Shown: in pieces, positions 8,633 to 15,566 of the stretch
Layout of the letters: each line of letters starts with the position of its first letter
Numbering within the stretch: the stretch's first letter is position 1
Source of the DNA: an uncultured Christensenellaceae bacterium
Lineage (GTDB): Bacteria > Bacillota > Clostridia > Christensenellales > CAG-314
NCBI GenBank assembly: GCA_910586905.1
Contig: CAJUIV010000014.1
Location: 1-36,735, forward strand
Direction: 5' to 3'
DNA length: 36,735 nt
Program-made: the position numbers and the translations under genes
The notes under the pieces: generated by a model
Told to the model about the DNA's origin: nothing
The model's input: only the letters and a program-made list of their open reading frames with translations
The model's database searches: none

Positions 8633-10555
8633 TTAATTGCCGCTCGGCTTATGCGCTTGATACCAAAGATTGATTTGCCTTATTATGCTGTCTCCGCCGT
8701 TTTTAGCGTAGTCTTTTACATACGTATCGAAATAGGATATATCCTTTTGACCGGTGATTATTTGCATATAAACTTCTTTGCTTAACGTATTGGAAAGGTA
8801 ACCGCTGTAAGCCTCCATCGTAGTCAAAGAAGAACCGTAAAATTCGTCGTGCCGCGCTTTTAGACTGCCTTCGGTCAGCCGCGTTACTTGGTCGTAACCG
8901 CAATCGTCGGCAATCATACAACGGTAAATTCCCCAACCTTTTTTATCGGTTTTACTCATTTGATTTACCGGCGTGCCGTTACGAACGGCGCAATAGTAAG
9001 GATAGCCCAATTTCCAGTGCTGTTCCTTTTCGCGCGTTTTGAGTTTGTTGTATTCGGCAAGCTGCGCTTGATATTTTTCCTTCTCGGCAACGGATAAACC
9101 GGCGATTTCCGTTTCGGTCAGCACTTTCCAAGAACCGTCTTTTAAATTGCCGTTGTCGTCGTAAGAAATACGCACGCCTAAGTCATACGCGTTTTTAAAT
9201 ACCGAATTTACGCGCTTATACTCTTTTACCGAAGCGGTCGCATCCCACAGTTTGATAGGTACCATATTGTAATAGAAGCCGTTTTCCGGTTTTACTTTTT
9301 CACCGTAAATTTGTTCGGCGTTATCGTTGTAGTAAATGTCGTAGAACAAATTGATAATTTTAGCCGCGGCTTCGGGATACTTACACTTAGACGATACGCA
9401 GTTGTACCCTTGAATATTTACGCGCTTAACGATGGGGAGAGATTCTTTACCGCCGTAGGAAGGTAAATCCAAACAAATCCAATCGGCTCCGGCTATATTG
9501 TTGACGGTATTGTTAATTTCGCCGTTGGGCAACCACCATTGTCCGAACACCATACCTACCTTGCCCGAACGGATATCGTCGTAGACCATATCCACGTTTT
9601 TGGTAGTAAATTGCTTGTCAATGATGCCCTTTTTATACATTTCCGCCATAACGGACAAAGCGTTTTTCATCTCCTGACTGGTATTACCGGCATACAACTC
9701 ACCGCTTTGTTCGTCCAAAAAGTATGCGTCTGGAGAAGCTCCGCACGCCTGCATTATTCCCGACGCGCTGGCTGTTCCCGTCCACATAACCTCGTTGTGA
9801 AAAGCCAAAGGAATCAGTTGGTCCGCGCGGGACACTTGAACATTGGTTTGGGAAACGATTTCTTCCCCTTTGGATATAAACGTCTCGCCGATGTTAATAA
9901 GTTCGTCCATAGTGATTTGTGCCGGAATATCTATTATTCCGCAAATCTCCAACCAATCCTTACGAACGTAAAGTTTTTGCGCGGATTCATTGGGATTGCC
10001 CGTCATAGGGAAAGAATAGAGTTTGCCTTCCGCCATTACGTTTTTCAATACGTCGGGCATTACATTGAGATATATATCCTGCAATTCCTCGTTGAGATAC
10101 CAAAAACTGGGTCCCAAGTCTGCAAGGCGTCCTGCATTTTGCAAACTGGTGTACGTTTGTGCGGACGTAGTATAGAACATATCCGGTTCGTCTCCACGGC
10201 CTATTCTCAACTGCAGATCTCTGTCGTAATTCGAAGCTGTAGAAGAAATGACGTATTTAAGATTTATATTAAGCTTTTCTTTTACAATGTCGTTGAAGCT
10301 TTGATTGCGCGGGGTAGTACCTTCTTTGACGCCCGTTTCCAAGGGATAGTCGATTGCGGCAACCGTAATCGTTATCTCCTCATCGTACGGTTCCATTCCC
10401 GCCTTTTCGTAATCGAATCCCTCCTTCTTTGCGGGAAGCTCCCCGGGAGCGACGGCAGTGTAACTTTCGTCCACCTTGTAACAGCCGCCGAGTAATAAAC
10501 TTACAGCGAATACAAATATCATCGCAATGCTTATAATACTGGTTTTTTTGTTCAT
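8633..10555 (-). CDS. Extracellular sugar-binding lipoprotein, LplA/YtcQ-like
   Basis: A 640-residue substrate-binding protein of the ABC importer. I place the start at the ATG at 10555, because AAAGGAG lies 7 bases upstream and the signal peptide then begins MNKKTS. The 11 extra upstream residues only overlap the previous gene. The lipobox is LLGGC with Cys25. The mature region is a long family-1 type binding protein, larger than the usual 550 residues, with features of this branch such as DLQLRIGRGDEPDMFYTT near the N-terminus and a Lys/Glu-rich insertion near 460-500. It would deliver oligosaccharides to the two permeases encoded downstream. The exact sugar cannot be read from sequence. 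Confidence 0.92.
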   Translation of the reverse strand: MNKKTSIISIAMIFVFAVSLLLGGCYKVDESYTAVAPGELPAKKEGFDYEKAGMEPYDEEITITVAAIDYPLETGVKEGTTPRNQSFNDIVKEKLNINLKYVISSTASNYDRDLQLRIGRGDEPDMFYTTSAQTYTSLQNAGRLADLGPSFWYLNEELQDIYLNVMPDVLKNVMAEGKLYSFPMTGNPNESAQKLYVRKDWLEICGIIDIPAQITMDELINIGETFISKGEEIVSQTNVQVSRADQLIPLAFHNEVMWTGTASASGIMQACGASPDAYFLDEQSGELYAGNTSQEMKNALSVMAEMYKKGIIDKQFTTKNVDMVYDDIRSGKVGMVFGQWWLPNGEINNTVNNIAGADWICLDLPSYGGKESLPIVKRVNIQGYNCVSSKCKYPEAAAKIINLFYDIYYNDNAEQIYGEKVKPENGFYYNMVPIKLWDATASVKEYKRVNSVFKNAYDLGVRISYDDNGNLKDGSWKVLTETEIAGLSVAEKEKYQAQLAEYNKLKTREKEQHWKLGYPYYCAVRNGTPVNQMSKTDKKGWGIYRCMIADDCGYDQVTRLTEGSLKARHDEFYGSSLTTMEAYSGYLSNTLSKEVYMQIITGQKDISYFDTYVKDYAKNGGDSIIRQINLWYQAHKPSGN

Positions 10556-10571
10556 AACAAACTCCTTTTTA

Positions 10572-12065
10572 CTAAGCGTAAATTTCAATTTCGCCTACCC
10601 ACATTATACCGCGGCGGAAACTCGCGCCTTGACCTGCGGGCTGCACTATCTTAATTTTTTGAACATTAACCGTTGAAAATACGATTTCCGTCTTGGTAGC
10701 GCCCGGTTCGATACCGTCAACTCGGGCTATTTCTTTCCAGACGCCGTCGATATACGCCTGTATGACTACCGTTTGACCCGCGTAATACGCGCCGTTATCA
10801 AACCCCCAATATACGTTTACTTTAGAAACGTTTTTCTTTTCGGTAAAAGTCGCTTCAATCCAATGGTCAACCTTGTAGTTTTCGCCGACGTCGGGTTTTT
10901 CTTCAGCGCTTGCCCAAGCGCGTTTAGCCCAGTACATGGTTTCGCTTATATAACCGTCGTTGAGCGCCGCAGTCTTGTTATTTCTATAATCGGACGAGAA
11001 ATAACTGTCTACCTCTAACGTAACTTTATTCTTCACGTACGCCAAATTCGCTTCGCTTGTATCGCCGTTGGGTTTGCCTGCGGTTTGAGCTATATCTCCT
11101 TCTCCTACGAGCGCAATGCTTCCGCGCTTAGACTGAGGCGTTTCGGTAAAGACGTACACCAAGTCGAGTTCTTTCGCCGTGGTAAAATACGAAATAAAAT
11201 CGTAAGTCCACGAACGGTCCATATACGTTTGGATAAGGAAGTCGTCGCTGTCGTTAATATAATCGAGCGCAAATACCGGAAAATAATGGTACTGCCGCTG
11301 CTTATTGACTGTGTTTACCGCCGTAGATATGTTATATTCGTTTGCCGAATCGCTTAACTGAACCGATTCGTTTTTGACAAAATCCCACGTCGTATTAAAA
11401 CTTTCGAACATCAGTCCGTCAATATACTGCGAAACGTATTCCAACACACTGAAACCGCGGTTAACGACCAACTTGGCTTTTGGGAACTCTTCGCGCAGTC
11501 TTTTTATTAAAGAAACCATACCGCCCATTGTATTCATATCCACGTCGACAGAATCGACGGTGTCCAAAAACAGTCCGTCGGCGCCCATATCTAAGATTTT
11601 ACGCGCGTTCTCGATAACCATTTCCTGCCAAACGGGACTTCCCGCATCAACAAAATACGATTGCCAATTTCCGTTTTTCTTGGGAGCGCCGTTTTCGTAA
11701 ATATAGTAAGACGCCCAACCGCCTTCTCCAAGTCCGTCGCCTACATTCAAACCGTGATCCTCGCCGATAGAAATATAGCAAATTGTATAAACACCCGCGG
11801 CATTTAATTTAGCTATACCGTCTTCGCCGAGATTTTTAGATTCGCAAATCGCAACGTCATAGTTCTTTTGTTTTTCGTCATACACTCCATAGTAAGTGCT
11901 GAACGACGCAACGTCAAGCCACTCCACTTTTTTACCGTCTTCGGTAAATTTGTCGCGTTTGGCAAGCGGACGCGAAAATATGCTGATATGTTCTGTACAG
12001 CCGGCAAAAATTACACAGCAAAGCAAAACGCATAAAACTATGAGCACGCTCGCGGTTTTTTTCAT
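10572..12065 (-). CDS. GH114-type endo-alpha-1,4-polygalactosaminidase-like lipoprotein with F5/8C domain
   Basis: A 497-residue cell-surface lipoprotein (lipobox FAGC, Cys23). The start at 12065 has GGAGG 8 bases upstream. Residues about 45-330 match the TM1410/GH114 barrel family: the strand CYISIGE (96-102), the ILDMGADGLFLDTVDS block (158-172, Asp168) and VNRGF then GLMFESF further on. GH114 includes endo-alpha-1,4-polygalactosaminidases, which cut galactosamine-rich polymers. The C-terminal 100 residues (SDHWIEATF-like start, then VYWGFD, ending MWVGEIEIYA) resemble an F5/8 type C/CBM32 sugar-binding fold. It sits between the oxidoreductase gene and the importer genes, so it probably makes the oligosaccharides that are imported. 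The polymer cut by this protein is not proven by sequence. Confidence 0.85.
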   Translation of the reverse strand: MKKTASVLIVLCVLLCCVIFAGCTEHISIFSRPLAKRDKFTEDGKKVEWLDVASFSTYYGVYDEKQKNYDVAICESKNLGEDGIAKLNAAGVYTICYISIGEDHGLNVGDGLGEGGWASYYIYENGAPKKNGNWQSYFVDAGSPVWQEMVIENARKILDMGADGLFLDTVDSVDVDMNTMGGMVSLIKRLREEFPKAKLVVNRGFSVLEYVSQYIDGLMFESFNTTWDFVKNESVQLSDSANEYNISTAVNTVNKQRQYHYFPVFALDYINDSDDFLIQTYMDRSWTYDFISYFTTAKELDLVYVFTETPQSKRGSIALVGEGDIAQTAGKPNGDTSEANLAYVKNKVTLEVDSYFSSDYRNNKTAALNDGYISETMYWAKRAWASAEEKPDVGENYKVDHWIEATFTEKKNVSKVNVYWGFDNGAYYAGQTVVIQAYIDGVWKEIARVDGIEPGATKTEIVFSTVNVQKIKIVQPAGQGASFRRGIMWVGEIEIYA

Positions 12066-12100
12066 ATCAATATTCCTCCATTTCATTGTTACGGGGTTTG

Positions 12101-13372
12101 TCAGCGCAATTCGTCAAGCGCAACGAATCTGCCGCCTTCCAAACGGGAAATTTCGCTCGCAAACGCAATTTCATGACTTTGAACGGAATTTTCGATAGTA
12201 GACGAAACGTCAACGGACGAGCCGTCTAAGTAAGCAAAAAATTCCGTCATCATAGCGTTGTCGCCGCCGCCGTGTCCCGAAAGGTCATCCGCGATTTTGT
12301 TAATATCGTAAATCGTCGCATTTTCTCCGAACGGTTGAACGGATACGATGTTTTGAAGTTGGTCGGCGACGATTTCCCCTTTCGTACCCATGATTTTACA
12401 TTGTCTGCAGTTTTTTGCGGTAAAGCCGCACATTGAGAAATCGACGGTTACGCCGTCCTCGAACAGCAAGTTGCAAACCTGATGGTCGACGACGTTATTG
12501 TCGCAATGAAATACGCAACGACCGTACGGTCCGGTTTTCAGCGCGGAGTTAATTTTTTCTTCCGTAGGATTTTCCGCCAAAATATCGATAGGCCAACCGG
12601 TATTGCCGAGACGGAAACCTATATCGGCTTGGTCGAAATAAATTTTTTCAGCCGAATACACGCAAGCGCCGCGGTGAGGGCAGTTATAGCAGCGCTCGGT
12701 AGCGCCTTCGGGCGCGCATTCTTTTCTAAAATATCTCAAATTCCCGAACGAAGATACTCCAATGCACTTTTTACCTATAAGCCAACCGTATATATCGAAG
12801 TCATGACAGCACTTTTGCAAAATCATCGGACTTTCGACGTCACTGTTGCGCCAATTTCCGCGTACAAAGCTGTGCGCCATATGCCAATAGCCTACGTTCT
12901 CGATTGCCTGAACGCTTACGATATCACCGATTTTGCCATCGTCGATAGCCTTTTTTACCGTGCGGTAAAACGTTGTATATCGGAGTACGTGGCACACAAG
13001 AACAAACCGACCTGTTCTCTTTACCGCCGCGCGTAAAGCTTTGCAGTCATCCAAAAACGGAGAAATTGGTTTTTCCAAAAGAATATCGTAGCCTTTTTCC
13101 AACGCGACAAGCGCCTGAGCCACGTGTTGCCGGTCCTGCGTAGCCAATATAAGCACGTCGGCAAGTTTTTCGCGCGCAAGCAAACTCTCGGCGCTATCGA
13201 ACCGCATATCCTGCGGCACCGCGTACATATTTCCCGCGTATTCGACCTTCTCCTTGTCGATATCCGCTACGGCAACAATTTTCATACGTTGGGGAAATTT
13301 GTCCTGATATTTCGCGTACGTGTGCAGTCCCCGCCCTCCGAGTCCGGCAATCGCAACCGTATATTGTCTCAT
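12101..13372 (-). CDS. Gfo/Idh/MocA-family NAD(P)-dependent sugar oxidoreductase
   Basis: A 423-residue cytoplasmic oxidoreductase. The N-terminus has the dinucleotide-binding loop GLGGRG (10-15) and an acidic end of strand two (VADID). The family EKP motif appears in LLEKPIS (about 98-104). A Cys cluster (C-x9-CYNC-x4-C, about 215-235) is seen in one branch of the family and may bind metal. The substrate region has the conserved CCHDFDIYGW block. GAGAGG lies 6 bases before the ATG. It is the promoter-proximal gene of the operon, facing the LacI regulator. In such loci these enzymes oxidise or epimerise the released sugar; here a galactosamine-type sugar is only a guess from the linked GH114 protein. 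Confidence 0.9.
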   Translation of the reverse strand: MRQYTVAIAGLGGRGLHTYAKYQDKFPQRMKIVAVADIDKEKVEYAGNMYAVPQDMRFDSAESLLAREKLADVLILATQDRQHVAQALVALEKGYDILLEKPISPFLDDCKALRAAVKRTGRFVLVCHVLRYTTFYRTVKKAIDDGKIGDIVSVQAIENVGYWHMAHSFVRGNWRNSDVESPMILQKCCHDFDIYGWLIGKKCIGVSSFGNLRYFRKECAPEGATERCYNCPHRGACVYSAEKIYFDQADIGFRLGNTGWPIDILAENPTEEKINSALKTGPYGRCVFHCDNNVVDHQVCNLLFEDGVTVDFSMCGFTAKNCRQCKIMGTKGEIVADQLQNIVSVQPFGENATIYDINKIADDLSGHGGGDNAMMTEFFAYLDGSSVDVSSTIENSVQSHEIAFASEISRLEGGRFVALDELR

Positions 13373-13428
13373 GTTCGCCTCTCAAAAATATAATATTTGA
13401 TACGTTTTTTTCAACGTCTATATTGTAT

Positions 13429-13457
13429 AAAATAACATATGTTTCGACAATGGTCAA
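13429..13457 (-). promoter_or_regulatory. Likely sigma-A promoter of the sugar operon
   Basis: On the minus strand TTGACC (13452-13457) and TATTTT (13429-13434) are separated by 17 bases, giving a start about 50 bases before the oxidoreductase gene. The paired LacI-type sites lie just upstream of its -35 box. Confidence 0.6.
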
Positions 13458-13487
13458 TACTCTTTGTAAAAATTTAATAAAATATTT

Positions 13488-13509
13488 TGTTTACTAAATT
13501 GTTTACTAA
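13488..13509. promoter_or_regulatory. Tandem operator-like sites for the divergent LacI regulator
   Basis: TGTTTACTAA occurs at 13488-13497 and again at 13500-13509, 12 bp apart, about one helical turn. Both lie about 30 bp upstream of the -35 box of the sugar operon. A third copy overlaps the regulator's own promoter. The first copy shares an 18-base match with the third (13481-13498 against 13582-13599). Confidence 0.65.
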
Positions 13510-13588
13510 GATAATCTTGGGTTTTCAATCGAATAAATATATAAAAATCCTCCGAAATACATTGAATTATGTAATTTTCGGAATATTT

Positions 13589-13601
13589 TGTTTACTAAAC
13601 A
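13589..13601. promoter_or_regulatory. Palindromic LacI-type operator at the regulator promoter
   Basis: TGTTTACTAAACA is a perfect odd palindrome centred on position 13595, ending three bases before the -35 box of the LacI-family gene. Its position suggests autorepression, and with the tandem sites about 90-100 bp away a repression loop is possible. Confidence 0.7.
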
Positions 13602-13603
13602 TA

Positions 13604-13632
13604 TTGACAAGAAACTGAAAATGCATTAGACT
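13604..13632 (+). promoter_or_regulatory. Sigma-A promoter of the LacI-family gene
   Basis: A perfect TTGACA (13604-13609), a 17-base spacer and TAGACT (13627-13632) lie about 30 bases before the start codon. The palindromic operator abuts the -35 box. Confidence 0.75.
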
Positions 13633-13662
13633 GTAACAGATAAACAAACGGAGGAAACGTTT

Positions 13663-14679
13663 ATGGCGACAATTAGGGACGTGGCTCAGTTAGCAGACGT
13701 ATCCATTGCGTCGGTTTCGCGAATACTTAACCGCGACCCCGATTACAAAGCGACGAATGAAACACGCGAAAGAGTACTTAAAGCTATTACCGCGCTCAAC
13801 TATAAGCCTAATCCGAATTATAAAAAGCGTAATGCGGAAACGCACGCGTCTATAGGATGCATATCGCGCCTGACAGTAGAACGTACCGAAGACAGCTACT
13901 ATCACGCTATTTTAAACGGCGCGCAGGATTATCTAAGACGGCAAAATTACGATTTCGATTTTATAGTATCTCAATTCGACATAATGAATGAAGATTCGCT
14001 CAATTCGTTGCTTGCCCGACCGTCGAAAGGGCTAATACTTATGGACCAGCCCGACGAACAAACAATGAAACGTCTGAGTTCGAAAATCAAATGTATTGTG
14101 GGTATAGATTCCCTGCAGCAATCCATAGACAACGTCTGCTACGACCGATTCGAAGCCGGATGCCAAGCCATGCGATACTTGATTGAAAAAGGACATAAAA
14201 AAATTGCGTACATCGGCGCGCATATTTCGGAAAACGTAATGTCTATAGGCAGATACGAAGCGTACTTGCGTATGATGCGACAAAACAGACTAAAGGTTAA
14301 CCCCGCATGGATAATCGACAGCGACTGGAACCGTGAGATATGCTTTAAAAAGACGGTGGAATTGATGAAGCTTGAAGACCGCCCCACCGCGCTGTTCGTC
14401 GGAAGCGACCATATGGCGATTGCCGCAATGTCGGCGTTGCACACTCTTAATATTTCGATACCGGACGAACTATCCGTTATAGGTATTTCGGATATAGCAG
14501 ATGCAAAGTATTTCAATCCACCATTAACTACTATTGCCATTCCGCAGGCGGAAATCGGCGAAATAGCAGCAAGCACGCTGTTACAACGTATTGACGGCGA
14601 TTTATCTCTGCCGAAACGCATTATCGTCCCTACAACACTTGTAGAACGCTCATCGGTCGCCCGCTGCAAAGAGCAATAA
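13663..14679 (+). CDS. LacI-family transcriptional regulator
   Basis: A 338-residue DNA-binding regulator. The N-terminal helix-turn-helix is typical (MATIRDVAQLADVS, then VSRILN, hinge helix near ALNYKPN at 46-52). A periplasmic-binding-protein-like effector domain follows (about 62-330), with GIDSLQQ, a DRFEAG segment and the family block ALFVGSDHMAIAAM. GGAGG lies 8 bases before the ATG. It is divergent from the sugar operon and almost certainly controls it through the TGTTTACTAA sites in the shared intergenic region. The effector is probably a sugar released by the GH114-type enzyme (inference). A strong terminator follows. Confidence 0.95.
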   Translation: MATIRDVAQLADVSIASVSRILNRDPDYKATNETRERVLKAITALNYKPNPNYKKRNAETHASIGCISRLTVERTEDSYYHAILNGAQDYLRRQNYDFDFIVSQFDIMNEDSLNSLLARPSKGLILMDQPDEQTMKRLSSKIKCIVGIDSLQQSIDNVCYDRFEAGCQAMRYLIEKGHKKIAYIGAHISENVMSIGRYEAYLRMMRQNRLKVNPAWIIDSDWNREICFKKTVELMKLEDRPTALFVGSDHMAIAAMSALHTLNISIPDELSVIGISDIADAKYFNPPLTTIAIPQAEIGEIAASTLLQRIDGDLSLPKRIIVPTTLVERSSVARCKEQ

Positions 14680-14741
14680 ATAGCTTTCGCGATACTAATC
14701 AAAAAAACGTTATATCTTTCAAAAAAATAAACAAAAACATC

Positions 14742-14769
14742 AATCCATCGGCTAAGCCGATGGATTTTT
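14742..14769 (+). terminator. Intrinsic terminator of the LacI-family gene
   Basis: An 11-bp perfect stem (14742-14752 with 14756-14766) with a TAA loop runs into TTTTT. It starts about 60 bases after the regulator's stop codon. Confidence 0.92.
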
Positions 14770-14782
14770 GCTAATATGATAA

Positions 14783-14811
14783 CAAGCCTCTACATCGTGT
14801 GTAGGGGCTTG
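14783..14811 (-). terminator. Hairpin, probable old terminator of the GGGtGRT gene
   Basis: A 12-bp stem with one G-T pair (14783-14794 with 14800-14811) and a 5-base loop. On the minus strand it is followed only by TTAT-type sequence, so termination would be modest. It resembles in size and loop the hairpin at 23746-23778 next to the working GGGtGRT gene, and both are followed by ACAATATATA. It may be the original 3' flank of that gene. Confidence 0.5.
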
Positions 14812-14978
14812 TGAAAAATTACAATATATACCTTATACGAATCACGTCAATTCGCTACCCTTATTGATATGTTAAACTTTGTTTTACTGCAAAAAATCAA
14901 CGTTTTTTACTTCGTAACTGGGCATTGCAAATTGTTTCGCTTGCAAGCAAAATTGCAGACAAAACAATTCTTATTCAG
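14812..14978. other. Gene-free flank left of the insertion site
   Basis: There is no credible gene here; the open frame across it also crosses the gene remnant and is spurious. It holds ACAATATATA near 14821 and the segment AAAAATCAACGTTTTTT near 14890, which resembles the GTCAAC-type repeats of the element ends. It might be the residue of an older insertion. Confidence 0.4.
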
Positions 14979-15041
14979 CTACTTTGCGAGAGAAACTGCA
15001 ACCGCGCAGGCGACTGTTGCGCCGACCATAGGGTTGTTGCC
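14979..15041 (-). pseudogene. Stranded 3' end of a GGGtGRT gene
   Basis: Read on the minus strand, this piece encodes the last 20 residues of the GGGtGRT protein (GNNPMVGATV to VSLAK) plus TAG, exactly as in the intact gene whose 3' end is at 23797-23860. The two copies differ at eight third-codon positions, including the stop, and no residue changes. Upstream of the 20 codons the match ends abruptly. This is the pattern left when an element integrates into a gene's 3' end and supplies a replacement end. Confidence 0.88.
15016..15041. repeat. Left attachment site (att) of the integrated element
   Basis: The 17-base core GTTGCGCCGACCATAGG (15016-15032) is repeated exactly at 23834-23850. One mismatch and nine more identical bases follow in both copies, after which the sequences diverge. 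To the left the copies drift synonymously. The crossover therefore lies most likely in this 27-base stretch. Confidence 0.8.
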
Positions 15042-15181
15042 CCTTGAAAAATTGCAGTTTTATATATCCCAAAACCTTATAAAACACGCTATTTTGTCGG
15101 TTTTGCCGCAATTGTATTATAAGGAAATGTATAATTTGTTTCAATTTGGTCTTATCCGTTTTTATTAAATCTCATCGGAAT

Positions 15182-15203
15182 GTTGACGAAATGTTGACTT
15201 TTT
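15182..15203 (+). repeat. Arm-type integrase site candidates, left end
   Basis: GTTGAC occurs at 15182-15187 and 15193-15198, 11 bp apart. The 15-mer AAATGTTGACTTTTT (15189-15203) recurs exactly in inverse orientation at 23619-23633. The same GTTGAC/GTGGAC pair with the same spacing is at 23689-23705, followed in both ends by a related CCTATGGTT segment. Confidence 0.6.
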
Positions 15204-15306
15204 CGCACTTTCATCCCTATGGTTACCATCACAATGCGGTTTTTACTGCTGGATGGACACATGATTTATTCTTAAAAATTTGGCAAGAACTACATATTTA
15301 TTAATA

Positions 15307-15325
15307 ATTAACGACCTTCGTTAAT
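15307..15325 (-). terminator. Weak hairpin after the small acidic gene
   Basis: An 8-bp perfect stem, ATTAACGA with TCGTTAAT, and a 3-base loop lie 12 bases beyond the stop of the 72-residue gene. The downstream minus-strand sequence is AT-rich without a clean T-run. Confidence 0.45.
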
Positions 15326-15336
15326 CTTAATATATT

Positions 15337-15555
15337 CTAAAACGGCATATCATCTTCGTCTATATCTTTTATTTTTTCTTTCAATTTATTTTCGCATAGT
15401 TCAATTTCTTGTGAAAACTCGTTGTAGACAACGCTCTCCTCCCAAATTGTATCAGCGCAAAAACATTCGTTTTTATATGACATAATTATATCGTATACAT
15501 ACTTATCTCCACGCCTCAAATGAATTTTAATTGATTCTTTGAGATCATTTAACAT
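15337..15555 (-). CDS. Small hypothetical protein of the element
   Basis: A 72-residue cytoplasmic protein with no family I recognise. It has no signal peptide or membrane segment. It contains two Cys (about 31 and 33, ECFCAD) and one more near 54, with a helical, charged C-terminal half ending DIDEDDMPF. The ribosome site is weak (AGAAG about 9 bases upstream). It starts 11 bases after the stop of the subtilisin/LRR gene on the same strand, so it is probably co-transcribed with it and could be translated by reinitiation. A role as a partner or immunity protein for the protease is possible but not supported by any motif. Confidence 0.5.
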   Translation of the reverse strand: MLNDLKESIKIHLRRGDKYVYDIIMSYKNECFCADTIWEESVVYNEFSQEIELCENKLKEKIKDIDEDDMPF

Positions 15556-15566
15556 TTCGTCATCTT

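Noticed and set aside
9539..10495. A 318-codon plus-strand open frame
   Set aside because: It lies antisense to the sugar-binding protein gene, has no ribosome site and its product resembles no protein; it is a shadow of codon use on the other strand.
12482..13036. A 184-codon plus-strand open frame
   Set aside because: It is antisense to the well-supported oxidoreductase gene and has no independent signals.
14139..14702. A 187-codon minus-strand open frame
   Set aside because: It is antisense to the LacI-family gene, whose motifs are certain.
14869..15168. A 99-codon plus-strand open frame
   Set aside because: It runs antisense through the GGGtGRT remnant and both flanks, so it cannot be an old gene; no ribosome site.
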